Shown: positions 38,991 through 47,085 of the stretch, one piece after another | How positions within the stretch are numbered: position 1 is the stretch's first letter | Layout: the number at the start of each line of letters is the position of its first letter | Source: Agarivorans litoreus | GTDB taxonomy: Bacteria; Pseudomonadota; Gammaproteobacteria; Enterobacterales; Celerinatantimonadaceae | NCBI RefSeq assembly: GCF_019649015.1 | Contig: NZ_BLPI01000001.1 | Span: 4,025,001 to 4,089,000, forward strand | Length of the DNA: 64,000 bases | Direction: 5' to 3' | Notes under the pieces: model-generated | Told to the model about the DNA's origin: nothing | The model's database searches: none | What the model saw: only the letters and a program-made list of their open reading frames with translations | Program-made: the position numbers and the translations under genes

Positions 38991-39656
38991 ATGTATCAGC
39001 ATGTTGATAACGAAGGCAAAGCTATACCATTAAGGCCTAGCAAAGCAGTCTGTGTTGGGCAAAACTATGTTGCGCACATGCAAGAGATGGGGGGCGCACC
39101 GGTAAAACAAGCGGTGTTGTTTAACAAGCCGCCTAGTGCCTTTGTAAGTTTTGATAATGGTGTTGCTATTCCCACGGGTTTGGGAGCTGTACATTATGAA
39201 TTAGAGCTAGCATTGTTAATTAGCAAGCCGCTAAAAAATGCCTCTAAGGCTGAGCTAAATGATGCAGTTTGGGGTTACGCTGTCGCCTTGGATTTAACCC
39301 TTCGTGATCTTCAGCTAGAGCTAAAACAACGTGGTCACCCTTGGGAGCGAGCTAAAGCTTTTGATCACAGCTGTGTGCTTAGCGCCTTTAAACCAATTAC
39401 ATGCTTAAGTGAATTAGATGACGTTAGCTTACAGCTAAAACAAAATGGTGAAATAAAACAGCAGGGTAGTACTCAACAAATGATCCGCACCATTGAAATG
39501 TTGTTAATTGAAGCCTCTCAGTGCTTTAGTCTACAAGCTGGAGATGTATTACTTACCGGCACTCCTGCAGGTGTTGGGCCCTTAGTCGCTGGAGATAAAC
39601 TAGTATTAACCGTTGCCGATATAGAGCTAGAAACAGAGGTTGTAACAAGTGAGTGA
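38991..39656 (+). CDS. ycgM: Fumarylacetoacetate hydrolase family protein YcgM
   Basis: This is a 221-residue FAH-fold protein of the YcgM/FAHD1 type, likely acting on acylpyruvates or oxaloacetate. Metal ligands are expected in VHYELELALLISKPL (near residue 65) and in YAVALDLTLRDLQ (near 98). VGQNYVAHMQEMGGAP and LLTGTPAGVGPL are family signatures. I start at ATG 38991, one base after the preceding stop; the longer frame from 38946 would overlap the transglycosylase. It overlaps ycgN by 8 bp. Confidence 0.92.
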   Translation: MYQHVDNEGKAIPLRPSKAVCVGQNYVAHMQEMGGAPVKQAVLFNKPPSAFVSFDNGVAIPTGLGAVHYELELALLISKPLKNASKAELNDAVWGYAVALDLTLRDLQLELKQRGHPWERAKAFDHSCVLSAFKPITCLSELDDVSLQLKQNGEIKQQGSTQQMIRTIEMLLIEASQCFSLQAGDVLLTGTPAGVGPLVAGDKLVLTVADIELETEVVTSE

Positions 39657-40104
39657 AGTAAGATTTTGGGAAACCAAAACCTTGGCGCAAATGAATGCCC
39701 AAGAATGGGAGTCATTGTGTGACGGCTGCGGAAAATGCTGTTTGTCGAAGTTGATTGACGAAGACACCGATGAGCTCTATTACACCAATATCGCATGTGT
39801 ATTGCTTAATAGTAAAAGCTGTCGATGCAGTGATTATGAAAACCGCTTTGCTAAAGTGCCAGACTGCGTAAAAATAAGCTTAGATGATATTGATGCTTTT
39901 CATTGGCTGCCGCCAAGTTGCGCTTATAAGCGTTTGGTTGAAGGTAAATCTTTGCCACAATGGCATCCACTACTTAATAAAGGCAAAGCCTCTGAAATGC
40001 ATAAACGAGGAGCATCGGTACGCGGTAAGATTGTTTGCGAAACCCAGTTAACTGGTCCGTCACAAGACTATATTGTGCGGTGGCCCCTAGACGAATGTGA
40101 GTAG
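39649..40104 (+). CDS. ycgN: YcgN family cysteine cluster protein
   Basis: This is a 151-residue UPF0260/YcgN-type protein with a Zn- or FeS-binding cysteine array: CDGCGKCCLSKL near residues 24-35, then IACVLL, KSCRCSDY, VPDC and PSCAY. The start is GTG at 39649, overlapping ycgM. Function is unknown. It is the last gene of the ycgL-to-ycgN run before the rearranged segment. Confidence 0.9.
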   Translation: MSEVRFWETKTLAQMNAQEWESLCDGCGKCCLSKLIDEDTDELYYTNIACVLLNSKSCRCSDYENRFAKVPDCVKISLDDIDAFHWLPPSCAYKRLVEGKSLPQWHPLLNKGKASEMHKRGASVRGKIVCETQLTGPSQDYIVRWPLDECE

Positions 40105-40198
40105 TTACAATTATCGGCGTTAATAAATAGCGCTTAAGTGAGCTTGTAAAGGATATAAATGAGCGGGCTTACGCACTAAGTTTACAGGGAACTAAATA

Positions 40199-40429
40199 CA
40201 AAAAGGCAGTGTTTAGGCCAACACCCTAAACACTGCAAAAGAAGGAATGGTCAGTTCCTTGTTGCTACAGGCCTTACTAAGACTCGGTTTCTACAGCTTG
40301 CCCAAGAGGTGGTTTCTTATTGCTGGTGTCTGCTTTAATCAGTAGTACACCTACTCCAAGAATAATGGCACCACAAAGAATGAATACTAAACGGTCGCCA
40401 AAGCTGTTTGGTAGAGCAACTAACAACAT
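40199..40429 (-). repeat. 231-bp direct repeat, copy 1 (3' end of symporter gene)
   Basis: Bases 40199-40429 repeat 43590-43820 in the same orientation with only a few substitutions. The repeat contains the last part of the symporter coding sequence, its stop codon and its terminator hairpin. The two copies bracket a 3.2-kb accessory segment. Confidence 0.92.
40206..40236 (-). terminator. Terminator of the symporter remnant
   Basis: The 12-bp arms GCAGTGTTTAGG and CCTAAACACTGC are followed on the minus strand by a short T run. It is identical to the hairpin after the intact symporter. It now also sits about 100 bp downstream of ycgN. Confidence 0.8.
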
Positions 40430-40474
40430 TACCGTAGAGGTTATTTTAGATACAGCTACCAACTCTTTTTCTGA
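40277..40474 (-). pseudogene. Internally deleted symporter remnant
   Basis: Minus-strand bases 40430-40474 match codons around EKELVAVSKITSTV of the intact symporter (44328-44372). Bases 40277-40429 match its extreme C-terminus (MLLVALPNSFGDRLVFILCG and onward). The 507 bp that separate these parts in the intact gene (43821-44327) are missing, exactly 169 codons, so the frame is kept. Everything 5' of position 40474 is replaced by unrelated exonuclease sequence. Without most membrane helices it cannot be functional. Confidence 0.88.
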
Positions 40475-40745
40475 TACGTATTTGCAGCAGCGTTATCAAG
40501 ATAGCCACTTCCCAGTGTTATGGATTGATACCTTAAGCATCGAAAAGTCTTTACTAGCGAATGCAAATCGTCAAAAAAACGGAGACTATCGTTTAGCTTC
40601 AGTACGTAAACGCTATTGTTTGCCTGATTACCCAGGACACAACGCGCTAGTGGATGCTGTAGCCACCGCCGAATTATTGCTTGCTCAAAGCAAACGTGTT
40701 TATGCTCAAACCCCACAAGTTATTGGTGCTTTAGTAAAAAAATAA
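40475..40745 (+). pseudogene. C-terminal remnant of DnaQ-like 3'-5' exonuclease
   Basis: The plus strand from about 40475 to the TAA at 40745 encodes the end of a DEDDh exonuclease (HFPVLWIDTLSIEKSLLANA, YRLASVRKRYCLPDYPG and the motif III segment HNALVDAVATAELLLAQSK). Motifs I and II are missing because the sequence upstream is antisense symporter DNA. An open frame running from 40320 across the join is accidental. Confidence 0.75.
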
Positions 40746-41021
40746 GTTAGCTGCCGGAATACAGTTTTACAGTAAATGGTTGCCCCTTGGTCATCTCATC
40801 GGTATTACAAAGCTAAACCTTGATCATTTTTGAGGTTGTCACTCTCCTAAAAAGTATGCAAACGACAATAAGCTTTGAACAGTATTTGACGCGTTTAGGG
40901 ACAATAAAGAATTAGTTCCCTCCTAAAGCTGTACTTAAGTTAGTATATTTCACTCTGAACATCCCTATCGATAAGGGTTCATATTTATCCCACAAGATCA
41001 GCAAGGTACCATTTAATCGGC

Positions 41022-41888
41022 TTATTTGGTTCTGCTTCTGGCGATAGTCAACTCACCCGCTAGATGAACATCTCTTTGAGGGAAAGCAATGACAATATTG
41101 TTTTGTCTGAACTTTTCATCAATGCAGAAACGTATATTGCTCGCTACACTGCGGATGCCTCCTTCTACATTTGAGTGAATCCAAAAGTACGCTTCAAACA
41201 TAAGTGCACTATCACCAAAGTCTTGAAAAAACACTCCGATTTTGGGGTCTTCTAAAACTTGTTCTTGAGCTTGCACTACCTCTTCAATCAAGCGCTCTAC
41301 CAACCTAACATCGCTCCCGTAGGCTACCCCTACACTGACCGAGCCACGAACAAGTTTGTCCCGCAGAGTCCAATTTATCACTGTGTTTTCTAATAGCTTG
41401 CTGTTGGGGACCAAGAGGTGGACACCGTCCACGCGACGAATTCGAGTGGAGCGTGTATTAATTTGCTCAACTGTTCCTTTAGTACCTTCCAGCTCTAGAA
41501 AGTCACCTAGTCGAATGGGTTTTTCGCCTATTAAAATCCATCCACTGATGAAATTGTTGATAATATTTTGAGCCCCAAAGCCAAAACCAATAGCAATAGC
41601 ACCAGATAAGAAAGCAAACGCCGTTATAGGAATATTCAACAAAGACAAAGTGGTAATAAAAATCACTGCGAGAGTGACAACAAACAGAATCCGTTCGATC
41701 AGTTGAATAAAGTTTGGGTCTTTTTGTTTTGCCATCAGTCGATTGGAAATTGCTTTGATGCATAACTTTGCCACCCAGAACGCTAAGAGAATCCACATGG
41801 GTACGGCTAAAATAGCTAAGACAGTGATTGACTGACCGTTGAAAGTGAATAGTGGCACATTCAACAGATTAATGAGCTTATCGAACAT
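41022..41888 (-). CDS. Small-conductance mechanosensitive channel (MscS family)
   Basis: This 288-residue inner-membrane channel opens under membrane tension on osmotic downshock. It has helices near 17-40 and 65-100, then the pore helix with FLSGAIAIGFGFGAQNIINNF near 90-115. The cytoplasmic beta domain has the signature PIRLGDFLELEGTKGTVEQI and the vestibule domain continues to near 270. The length equals that of E. coli MscS. It is complete although it sits in the decayed segment between the direct repeats. The 40746-41021 gap beyond its 3' end holds nothing I can identify. Confidence 0.9.
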   Translation of the reverse strand: MFDKLINLLNVPLFTFNGQSITVLAILAVPMWILLAFWVAKLCIKAISNRLMAKQKDPNFIQLIERILFVVTLAVIFITTLSLLNIPITAFAFLSGAIAIGFGFGAQNIINNFISGWILIGEKPIRLGDFLELEGTKGTVEQINTRSTRIRRVDGVHLLVPNSKLLENTVINWTLRDKLVRGSVSVGVAYGSDVRLVERLIEEVVQAQEQVLEDPKIGVFFQDFGDSALMFEAYFWIHSNVEGGIRSVASNIRFCIDEKFRQNNIVIAFPQRDVHLAGELTIARSRTK

Positions 41889-42110
41889 TGATTTCCCTCA
41901 ATCGTAATTACGGTGTGGCTCGAAATAAAAGAGTTGCTAGAACTAACGAATAAGTGTTACATCACTCTTTATTGCATACAAGGTATTCATACTGCGCCAA
42001 AAGCGCACATCACCCAAGAAACTACGGAATTATGTAGCAAGCGCACAAGAATCCGGGACAATCCCTCAATAAAATAAGCTCATGTTTTTACAAATATTGA
42101 AGGTAAAAAG

Positions 42111-42524
42111 ATGGCTGAATCCCACGTTATTACTGCACTCGTTGCTAAACACCAAGAGCTTGCAGGACAAATCCAGTTTTATCAACAACAAATAGCACAA
42201 CTTAAGCATGATTTAGGGCATGTTGAGGCCAAGATTAAGGTGTTTGAGCCGGAATATGATCTCAGTACGGTTTCGCCCAAGCGGATCTCCGGTAAAGCCA
42301 GGATATTTAAAGCCAGAGAATGCCAGGTCATGGTGTTAGATGTATTAAGGACGGCTCCTGAGCCAATGACGACAACTGCTATTGTAGATAAGGTGTAGGA
42401 ATCAAAGCTGGCACCGAAAGAACACTTAAAGCAATTAAGAAATACGGTAGCGACATCACTGAGACAGGCGCTAAAAGCGGGTCAGATTAAAAAGTGTGGT
42501 ACAGACGGATTAAATTCGTTGTAG
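42111..42524 (+). pseudogene. Coiled-coil/HTH hypothetical protein broken by in-frame TAG
   Basis: One frame runs from ATG 42111 (AAGGTAAAAAG upstream) to TAG 42522-42524, broken at TAG 42396-42398. The N-terminal part is a coiled coil (LAGQIQFYQQQIAQLKHDLG) and a basic linker (VSPKRISGKARIFKARECQV). The C-terminal part is winged-helix-like (VMVLDVLRTAPEPMTTTAIV, then after the stop KEHLKQLRNTVATSLRQALK and AGQIKKCGTDGLNSL). Similar small proteins occur with mobile DNA and in accessory regions. Reading straight through the TAG restores the expected domain, so I call a nonsense mutation. The terminal TAG may itself have replaced a Trp codon. Confidence 0.65.
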
Positions 42525-42584
42525 GCAATAGCTGATTAGTGACGAAGTTTAACACCGTTTCATTCTCTTTTACCGCAACGAGAG

Positions 42585-43133
42585 ATGCATGGAGATCCTG
42601 GTTTGCCATTTAATTACCCAAATACTTACCAGTTCTTAGAGCAATTTAAAGAACTGTTAAAGGTTCGCTCCAGTTTAAAACGGTTCCAGAAGAACAAACC
42701 ATATTATTCTCTTTGGAGTAAGGGTAACTATACGTTTTCACCGTATAAAGTGTTGTGGCGGGAAATGAACAGCTAAACGTTTTTCACTGCCTATATTGAT
42801 CCTGTAGAGGACAGAATATTAGGGACTAAAGTTGTTGTACCTTATCATAAACTCTACTTTATCCCGGTGGAAACAAAAGAGCATGCCGCGTTCCTGACAG
42901 GTTTCTTAAATTCAACCTATGTCGCAAAAGCTTTGATAGCTTACGGCTCACTATTGAGTCTGGGGTCCAGCGTAGCTGAATACCTCAAAATTTCAGAGTT
43001 CGACGATATGGATAGTGATCACCTGGCTATTAGCGAGATAGCCCGTACTGCAATAATGTCCGGCGGTGACATTTCGGAAGAAGAACAACAGGAACTTGAT
43101 GATTTGGTAAATTCAGTATTGGGGATAAAGTGA
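42585..43133 (+). pseudogene. C-terminal remnant of DNA methyltransferase / restriction enzyme
   Basis: A single frame is broken by TAA at 42774-42776. Before it: NYPNTYQFLEQFKELLKVRS, PYYSLWSKGNYTFSPYKVLW. After it: YIDPVEDRILGTKVVVPYHK, ETKEHAAFLTGFLNSTYVAK, GSSVAEYLKISEFD. These are hallmarks of the target-recognition and C-terminal part of Eco57I/BREX-type N6-adenine methyltransferase-like proteins. The catalytic NPPY domain is absent. It is therefore a doubly broken remnant of a restriction-modification or phage-defence gene. Confidence 0.65.
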
Positions 43134-43589
43134 GGTAATGAGGATATTGAACTAACACTGGAACTTTGAGCGCTTCTGTCACTGGTGGATGTTGCTGTAT
43201 TGGATCACATTGTCGTGGGCGGTGCGCAAAGTTCTTCTATGGCAGAACATGGTATTTTCCGGTGAAAAATTTCAGAATATACCTTTGTGCATTTGCTACA
43301 TAATTTCGAGAAACTAATAACATCAATGTTAGAAGCTCACATCTGACAGTTACCCGATTTTAGGTTGCCTTGTCAGCTTAGGTTTGAGCTAATTTCTTCT
43401 CAGCCAAAACCGATTTCCCGTCGACTAATGTTTCAAGTAGCCTTCTGCCACAGCACATATTTCATGGGTTCGTCCATTGTAAAGTTATTTGTAACAAATA
43501 AAAAGTTAAGCACTTTGTGCTTAGCTTTTTTTGTTTATCTACCTAAAAGAGGAGGGCGTAAAGTCTGCTGCTTTGTTGGGCGCTAAAAG
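43134..43589. other. Non-coding stretch in decayed accessory segment
   Basis: No convincing gene is present. A 73-codon open frame at 43365-43586 has no recognisable similarity and no ribosome site. The stretch holds one intrinsic terminator (43501-43532) and then runs into the second direct repeat. Base composition looks like the rest of the remnant segment. Confidence 0.5.
43501..43532 (+). terminator. Rho-independent terminator
   Basis: AGTTAAGCAC, a TTT loop and GTGCTTAGCT (one G-T pair) are followed by TTTTTTG. It may have ended the transcript of the methyltransferase remnant, about 370 bp upstream. Confidence 0.7.
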
Positions 43590-43820
43590 CAAAAAGGCAG
43601 TGTTTAGGCCAACACCCTAAACACTGCAAAAGAAGGAATGGTCAGTTCCTTGTTGCTACAGGTCTTACTAAGACTCGGTTTCTACAGCTTGCCCAAGAGG
43701 TGGTTTCTTATTGCTGGTGTTTGCTTTAATCAGCAGTACACCCACTCCAAGAATAATGGCACCACAAAGAATGAATACTAAACGGTCGCCAAAGCTGTTT
43801 GGTAGAGCAACTAACAACAT
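43590..43820 (-). repeat. 231-bp direct repeat, copy 2 (3' end of intact symporter)
   Basis: This is the counterpart of 40199-40429. Here the repeat is in its native setting: terminator, intergenic tail and the last codons of the intact symporter gene. It is therefore the source copy. Confidence 0.92.
43597..43627 (-). terminator. Terminator of the symporter gene
   Basis: The perfect 12-bp stem GCAGTGTTTAGG / CCTAAACACTGC with T residues after it on the minus strand lies about 40 bp past the symporter stop. It is the same as the copy at 40206-40236. Confidence 0.85.
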
Positions 43821-45443
43821 CACAAAAGCACCCGCTGCTGCGATTAATTTACCTAACATGCTACGTTGTTTGTTATCTAATACTTCTTGCTCTGCCGATT
43901 CGTTCACTAGTGGCGTGTGCAAGTTGTTGAAGAATTTATCAACGTCTTTTGAACGCTCTTCACTTAAACCTTTGTAGAATAGTTGAGACATTATAAAGAA
44001 GCCGCCCGTTAGAGTAATATGACCAATTAACGCGATTGCTACTTTAAGATCTTTCCACTCTCGGTTAGTAAGTTCTTGCTCTAAGCCAAATAAGTCTTGG
44101 ATATGCTGCGGCCCGATTACAAAACCTACGATGTAAGACACACCAGCACCAACAATTAGGGTACCCCAGCCAGCCCAGTCAGGCGTTTTCTTAATGAAGA
44201 AGCCTAGGAAAGCAGGTATTGTCATAGGGAAACCTAGCATGGCACCGGCAAACATCATCGCGTCAAATAAACTCAAACCTTTTAAAGAGTTAATGAACAA
44301 GGCGAAGAGAATAATAAGAATACCAAATACCGTAGAGGTGATTTTAGATACTGCTACTAGTTCCTTTTCTGAAGCATGTGGGCGTAATACTGGTTCATAG
44401 AAGTTTTTAACAAAGATACCAGAGTTACGGTTAAGGCCAGAATCCATAGAACTCATGGTGGCAGCAAACATTGCGGCAATTAATAGACCCACCATACCTG
44501 CGGGCATGTATAGTTCAACAAAGGCTAGGTAAGCGGCATCAGCGGCTTTACTGCCCATTTCAGGGTGCATAGCGGCTAAGTCAACGCCTTGACCCGCTAA
44601 GAACCATGGTGGAATAAACCAAATAACAGGGCCTAAAGTCATCAAACAACAAGCTAGTAATGCAGCTTTTTTAGCGTTCTTTGAATCTTTAGCCGCAAGG
44701 TAGCGGTAAGAGTTAAGCATGTTATTGGTAATGCTAAACTGCTTAACGAAGATGAAGAATGCCCAAATAGTTAAGATGCTTACGTAGTTAAGGTTGTCAC
44801 CGATAACAAAGTCACGAGGGAATTCATCTAGAATATTACCAACGCCACCAGAGTGAATAATGGCAACAATACAACAGGTTACGGTTACTGCCATAATCAC
44901 AACCATTTGCATAAAGTCGGATGCGATAACAGCCCAAGAGCCACCGGTAACAGACATAATTAGCACGACAAGACCGGTTAATATAATGGTCCAGGTCATA
45001 TCAAAACCAAAAATACCAGAAGCAATAATGGCTAAGCCGTTTAACCAGATACCCGCAGATACCACGCTGTTAGGCATACCAGACCAAGTAAATACTTGCT
45101 CATTATATTTACCAAAACGCATGCGAATAGCTTGAATTACCGTCACTACACGAAGTTGACGGAATTTAGGCGCGAAGTAAGCGTAGTTCATGAAGTAACC
45201 AAAGGCATTGGCTACAAAAATAATGGCAACAGCTAGGCCATCGTTATAGGCTTTGCCTGCCGCGCCAGTGAAGGTCCAAGCACTGAACTGTGTCATAAAG
45301 GCGGTTGCACCTACCATCCACCAGAGCATTTTACCGCCCCCACGAAAGTAGTCGCTGGTGTTATTGGTAAATGTTCTAAACATCCAGCCAATGGCGATCA
45401 AAAAGCAAAAGTAAATGAGTACAATCAGGACGTTTAAATCCAT
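43668..45443 (-). CDS. Sodium/solute symporter (SSS family)
   Basis: This is a 591-residue transporter of the solute:sodium symporter family with about 13-14 helices. Clear segments are SDYFRGGGKMLWWMVGATAF, FSAWTFTGAAGKAYNDG (the Na+-site helix), the helix GGSWAVIASDFMQMVVIMAV and SSMDSGLNRNSGIFVKNFY. The substrate is not determinable from sequence. SSS proteins paired with a FadR-type regulator and an SDR are frequent in uronate or oligo-alginate catabolism of marine bacteria, so a sugar acid is a reasonable guess. ATG is preceded by GGAAGAGGA. It is divergent from the GntR gene. Confidence 0.92.
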   Translation of the reverse strand: MDLNVLIVLIYFCFLIAIGWMFRTFTNNTSDYFRGGGKMLWWMVGATAFMTQFSAWTFTGAAGKAYNDGLAVAIIFVANAFGYFMNYAYFAPKFRQLRVVTVIQAIRMRFGKYNEQVFTWSGMPNSVVSAGIWLNGLAIIASGIFGFDMTWTIILTGLVVLIMSVTGGSWAVIASDFMQMVVIMAVTVTCCIVAIIHSGGVGNILDEFPRDFVIGDNLNYVSILTIWAFFIFVKQFSITNNMLNSYRYLAAKDSKNAKKAALLACCLMTLGPVIWFIPPWFLAGQGVDLAAMHPEMGSKAADAAYLAFVELYMPAGMVGLLIAAMFAATMSSMDSGLNRNSGIFVKNFYEPVLRPHASEKELVAVSKITSTVFGILIILFALFINSLKGLSLFDAMMFAGAMLGFPMTIPAFLGFFIKKTPDWAGWGTLIVGAGVSYIVGFVIGPQHIQDLFGLEQELTNREWKDLKVAIALIGHITLTGGFFIMSQLFYKGLSEERSKDVDKFFNNLHTPLVNESAEQEVLDNKQRSMLGKLIAAAGAFVMLLVALPNSFGDRLVFILCGAIILGVGVLLIKANTSNKKPPLGQAVETES

Positions 45444-45500
45444 TTCTGTTATTCCTCTTCCATAGTAGATGCACTTACCTTAACAAGCACTATGGCATTA

Positions 45501-45511
45501 TTGTATTACAT
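45501..45511 (+). promoter_or_regulatory. Candidate GntR operator 1
   Basis: TTGTATTACAT, one base different from sites 2 and 3. It fits the general FadR-subfamily operator pattern tnGTnnnACna (GT and AC separated by three bases). It lies just upstream of the symporter start. Confidence 0.5.
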
Positions 45512-45681
45512 ATAAGATTAACTGCGATTTTGATCTCACTTTTATGTTTAATCCAGTTAAAAACGTTATCTGGATCCCATCAAAATGCTCTAAATTGATA
45601 AATGTAATTATTAGTGTAGCGGCATTTGGTAAACATAATGTAACAAAATGCTCTCTTTGAGGCTGCCTATCGGCTCACAAT

Positions 45682-45692
45682 TTGTAATACAT
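45682..45692 (+). promoter_or_regulatory. Candidate GntR operator 2
   Basis: TTGTAATACAT, followed by TAC, so GTAAT/ATTAC arms are also present. It is identical to site 3 in inverted orientation. It lies between the divergent symporter and GntR genes. Confidence 0.5.
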
Positions 45693-45919
45693 TACTTGTT
45701 TGGATTTTGAACGAGTGTCGGCGTTTAGCGACAGTTTTTTGTTGTTTTGGGGCTAGAGTGTATTGAAAAAAGTACAGTAATATCAAAACACTATCGTTAT
45801 TCGGCTAGTGTAAATTTTAAAATCTGTTAACGTAGGCATACATTAGTCGGGCAGCATCAAAATTGCTGCACTAAATTAATATGAATGGATGAATTCATAG
45901 GATAGTAAAAAGGACACCT

Positions 45920-46639
45920 ATGGCTAACGAATTTGCAATGATTGAAGGCGCTTCGCGCAGTTTACACTTACAAGTAGCAAGGGAGATTGCCAAAAGTATT
46001 TTGTCTGGCGCACTTCCTCAAGACAGTATTATTCCATCGGAGATGGAATTGTGTGAACAATTCGGCGTAAGCAGAACTGCTTTGCGTGAAGCAATTAAGC
46101 ACTTAAGCTCTAAAGGCTTGCTGGAATCTCGCCCTAAAATTGGTACACGAGTTAAAAGTCGTGAACATTGGAATATGTTAGATTCTCAACTGTTAAGTTG
46201 GATGTCTGGTGTGGGCGAAGCAAGCGATACACTCACCGAGTTTTTAGCCTTACGTCGTGCTATTGAGCCAGAAGCTGCTGCGTTAGCTGCTATTAATGCC
46301 AGTGCTGAACAGCGGATGAAATTGTCTGAGTATTATCAGCGTATGGTCGAGATCGCCAAGAGTGAAGACCAAAGTGAATGGGTAGAAACAGATTTGCAGT
46401 TTCACCGTACAGTTTACTTAGCCACTGGCAACAGCTTTTATATTCCTTTTGCTAATGTATTGCAGGTAATGTTCATTGGATTTTTCCAGCATTCGTCAAA
46501 AGAAGGTGGAACTTGTATGTCTGAGCATACTGCTATTTACCAAGCAATTATGGCTGGCGACCCAGAAAAGGCCCGCGAAGCAAACTTGGCATTGCTTAAT
46601 AACAGCAACCACCGATTGCCAGAAGAAAATGTAGCTTAA
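45920..46639 (+). CDS. GntR family regulator (FadR/FCD subfamily)
   Basis: This is a 239-residue repressor-type regulator. The winged HTH is at about 10-80 (LQVAREIAKSILSGALPQDS, SEMELCEQFGVSRTALREAI, LESRPKIGTRV). The C-terminal all-helical FCD effector domain covers about 95-235, with metal-binding residues expected in FLALRRAIEPEAA, DLQFHRTVYLATGN and HTAIYQAIMAGD. FCD proteins generally sense carboxylates or sugar acids. Its location between the symporter and the SDR, with matching operator-like repeats near both, makes it their likely regulator. ATG follows AAAAAGGACA. Confidence 0.92.
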   Translation: MANEFAMIEGASRSLHLQVAREIAKSILSGALPQDSIIPSEMELCEQFGVSRTALREAIKHLSSKGLLESRPKIGTRVKSREHWNMLDSQLLSWMSGVGEASDTLTEFLALRRAIEPEAAALAAINASAEQRMKLSEYYQRMVEIAKSEDQSEWVETDLQFHRTVYLATGNSFYIPFANVLQVMFIGFFQHSSKEGGTCMSEHTAIYQAIMAGDPEKAREANLALLNNSNHRLPEENVA

Positions 46640-46651
46640 AAATAAAAGTGT

Positions 46652-46680
46652 AAAAAACCTCGCAAGGCGAGGTTTTTTTA
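46652..46680 (+). terminator. Rho-independent terminator of GntR gene
   Basis: AAAAAACCTCGC, AA, GGCGAGGTTTTTTT: a strong GC stem with a long T tail, 13 bp after the stop codon. Confidence 0.9.
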
Positions 46681-46697
46681 TGGTCGCCATCCATTTC

Positions 46698-46708
46698 ATG
46701 TATTACAA
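46698..46708 (-). promoter_or_regulatory. Candidate GntR operator 3
   Basis: ATGTATTACAA is the exact reverse complement of operator 2 (TTGTAATACAT). It lies after the GntR terminator, upstream of the SDR gene, but nearly 380 bp from its start. That distance weakens a direct promoter role. Confidence 0.45.
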
Positions 46709-46972
46709 AAGAAATGTTTTTTAGTTTAGATTAGAGTCGAATGTCTAATCAGCCGCTTGTTTGTTCTTTAATCCACCTCGTCTATTTCCCCCTTTTTTAT
46801 GATTTGTTATTCGCAGCTTTTACTGGCTATTTATCTGCTATTTGCTTGCTTAGTTTGTAACCTAATGTAAGCCACTGAATCAATTGTGTATTTTGATGAG
46901 TTAGTTAATTCTATTCACCTAGCTTCGAGGCTTTTGTAGTATTTTATCTGTGTCTCGATCTAAGTCTTTTTG

Positions 46973-47035
46973 CTTAGGTAACTTACCTAAGGTTCCAGTG
47001 TGTAACTCTGTTACCACGGCTAACTTAGGTAACTT
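46973..47035. promoter_or_regulatory. Palindrome and repeat upstream of SDR gene
   Basis: CTTAGGTAACTTACCTAAG at 46973-46991 is a perfect palindrome with 9-bp arms. CTTAGGTAACTT recurs at 47024-47035 in the same orientation, 51 bp on. A dimeric regulator site is likely. Which protein binds is unknown; it does not resemble the TTGTAATACAT sites. Confidence 0.45.
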
Positions 47036-47085
47036 GTCGTTATTCAAGGCGGCATAGCGCTGCACAAACGATAAGAGGTGAGAAG

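Larger units (their letters stand above)
45444..45919. promoter_or_regulatory. Divergent promoter region of symporter and GntR gene
   Basis: This 476-bp AT-rich gap contains no gene. It holds two candidate operators of the form TTGTA(A/T)TACAT, at 45501-45511 and 45682-45692. The first is about 60 bp before the symporter start, where it would overlap its promoter. The rest shows nothing I can name. Confidence 0.55.
46640..47085. promoter_or_regulatory. Terminator and SDR promoter region
   Basis: This 446-bp gap holds no gene. It contains the GntR terminator (46652-46680), a third operator-like site (46698-46708) and a 19-bp palindrome with a repeated half (46973-47035) upstream of the SDR gene. 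AAGAGGTGAG gives the SDR ribosome site. Confidence 0.55.

Noticed and set aside
40320-40745. Single 141-residue gene across the symporter/exonuclease join
   Set aside because: The first half is antisense to known symporter coding sequence; only the second half has protein similarity.
42396-42776. Stop-codon recoding (TAG/TAA read-through) in the accessory segment
   Set aside because: Three of the broken frames are also truncated and belong to decaying accessory genes, while conserved genes nearby show no internal stops. Ordinary pseudogene decay explains them.
43365-43586. 73-codon open frame before the second direct repeat
   Set aside because: No ribosome site, no recognisable similarity, and it contains the terminator hairpin at 43501-43532.
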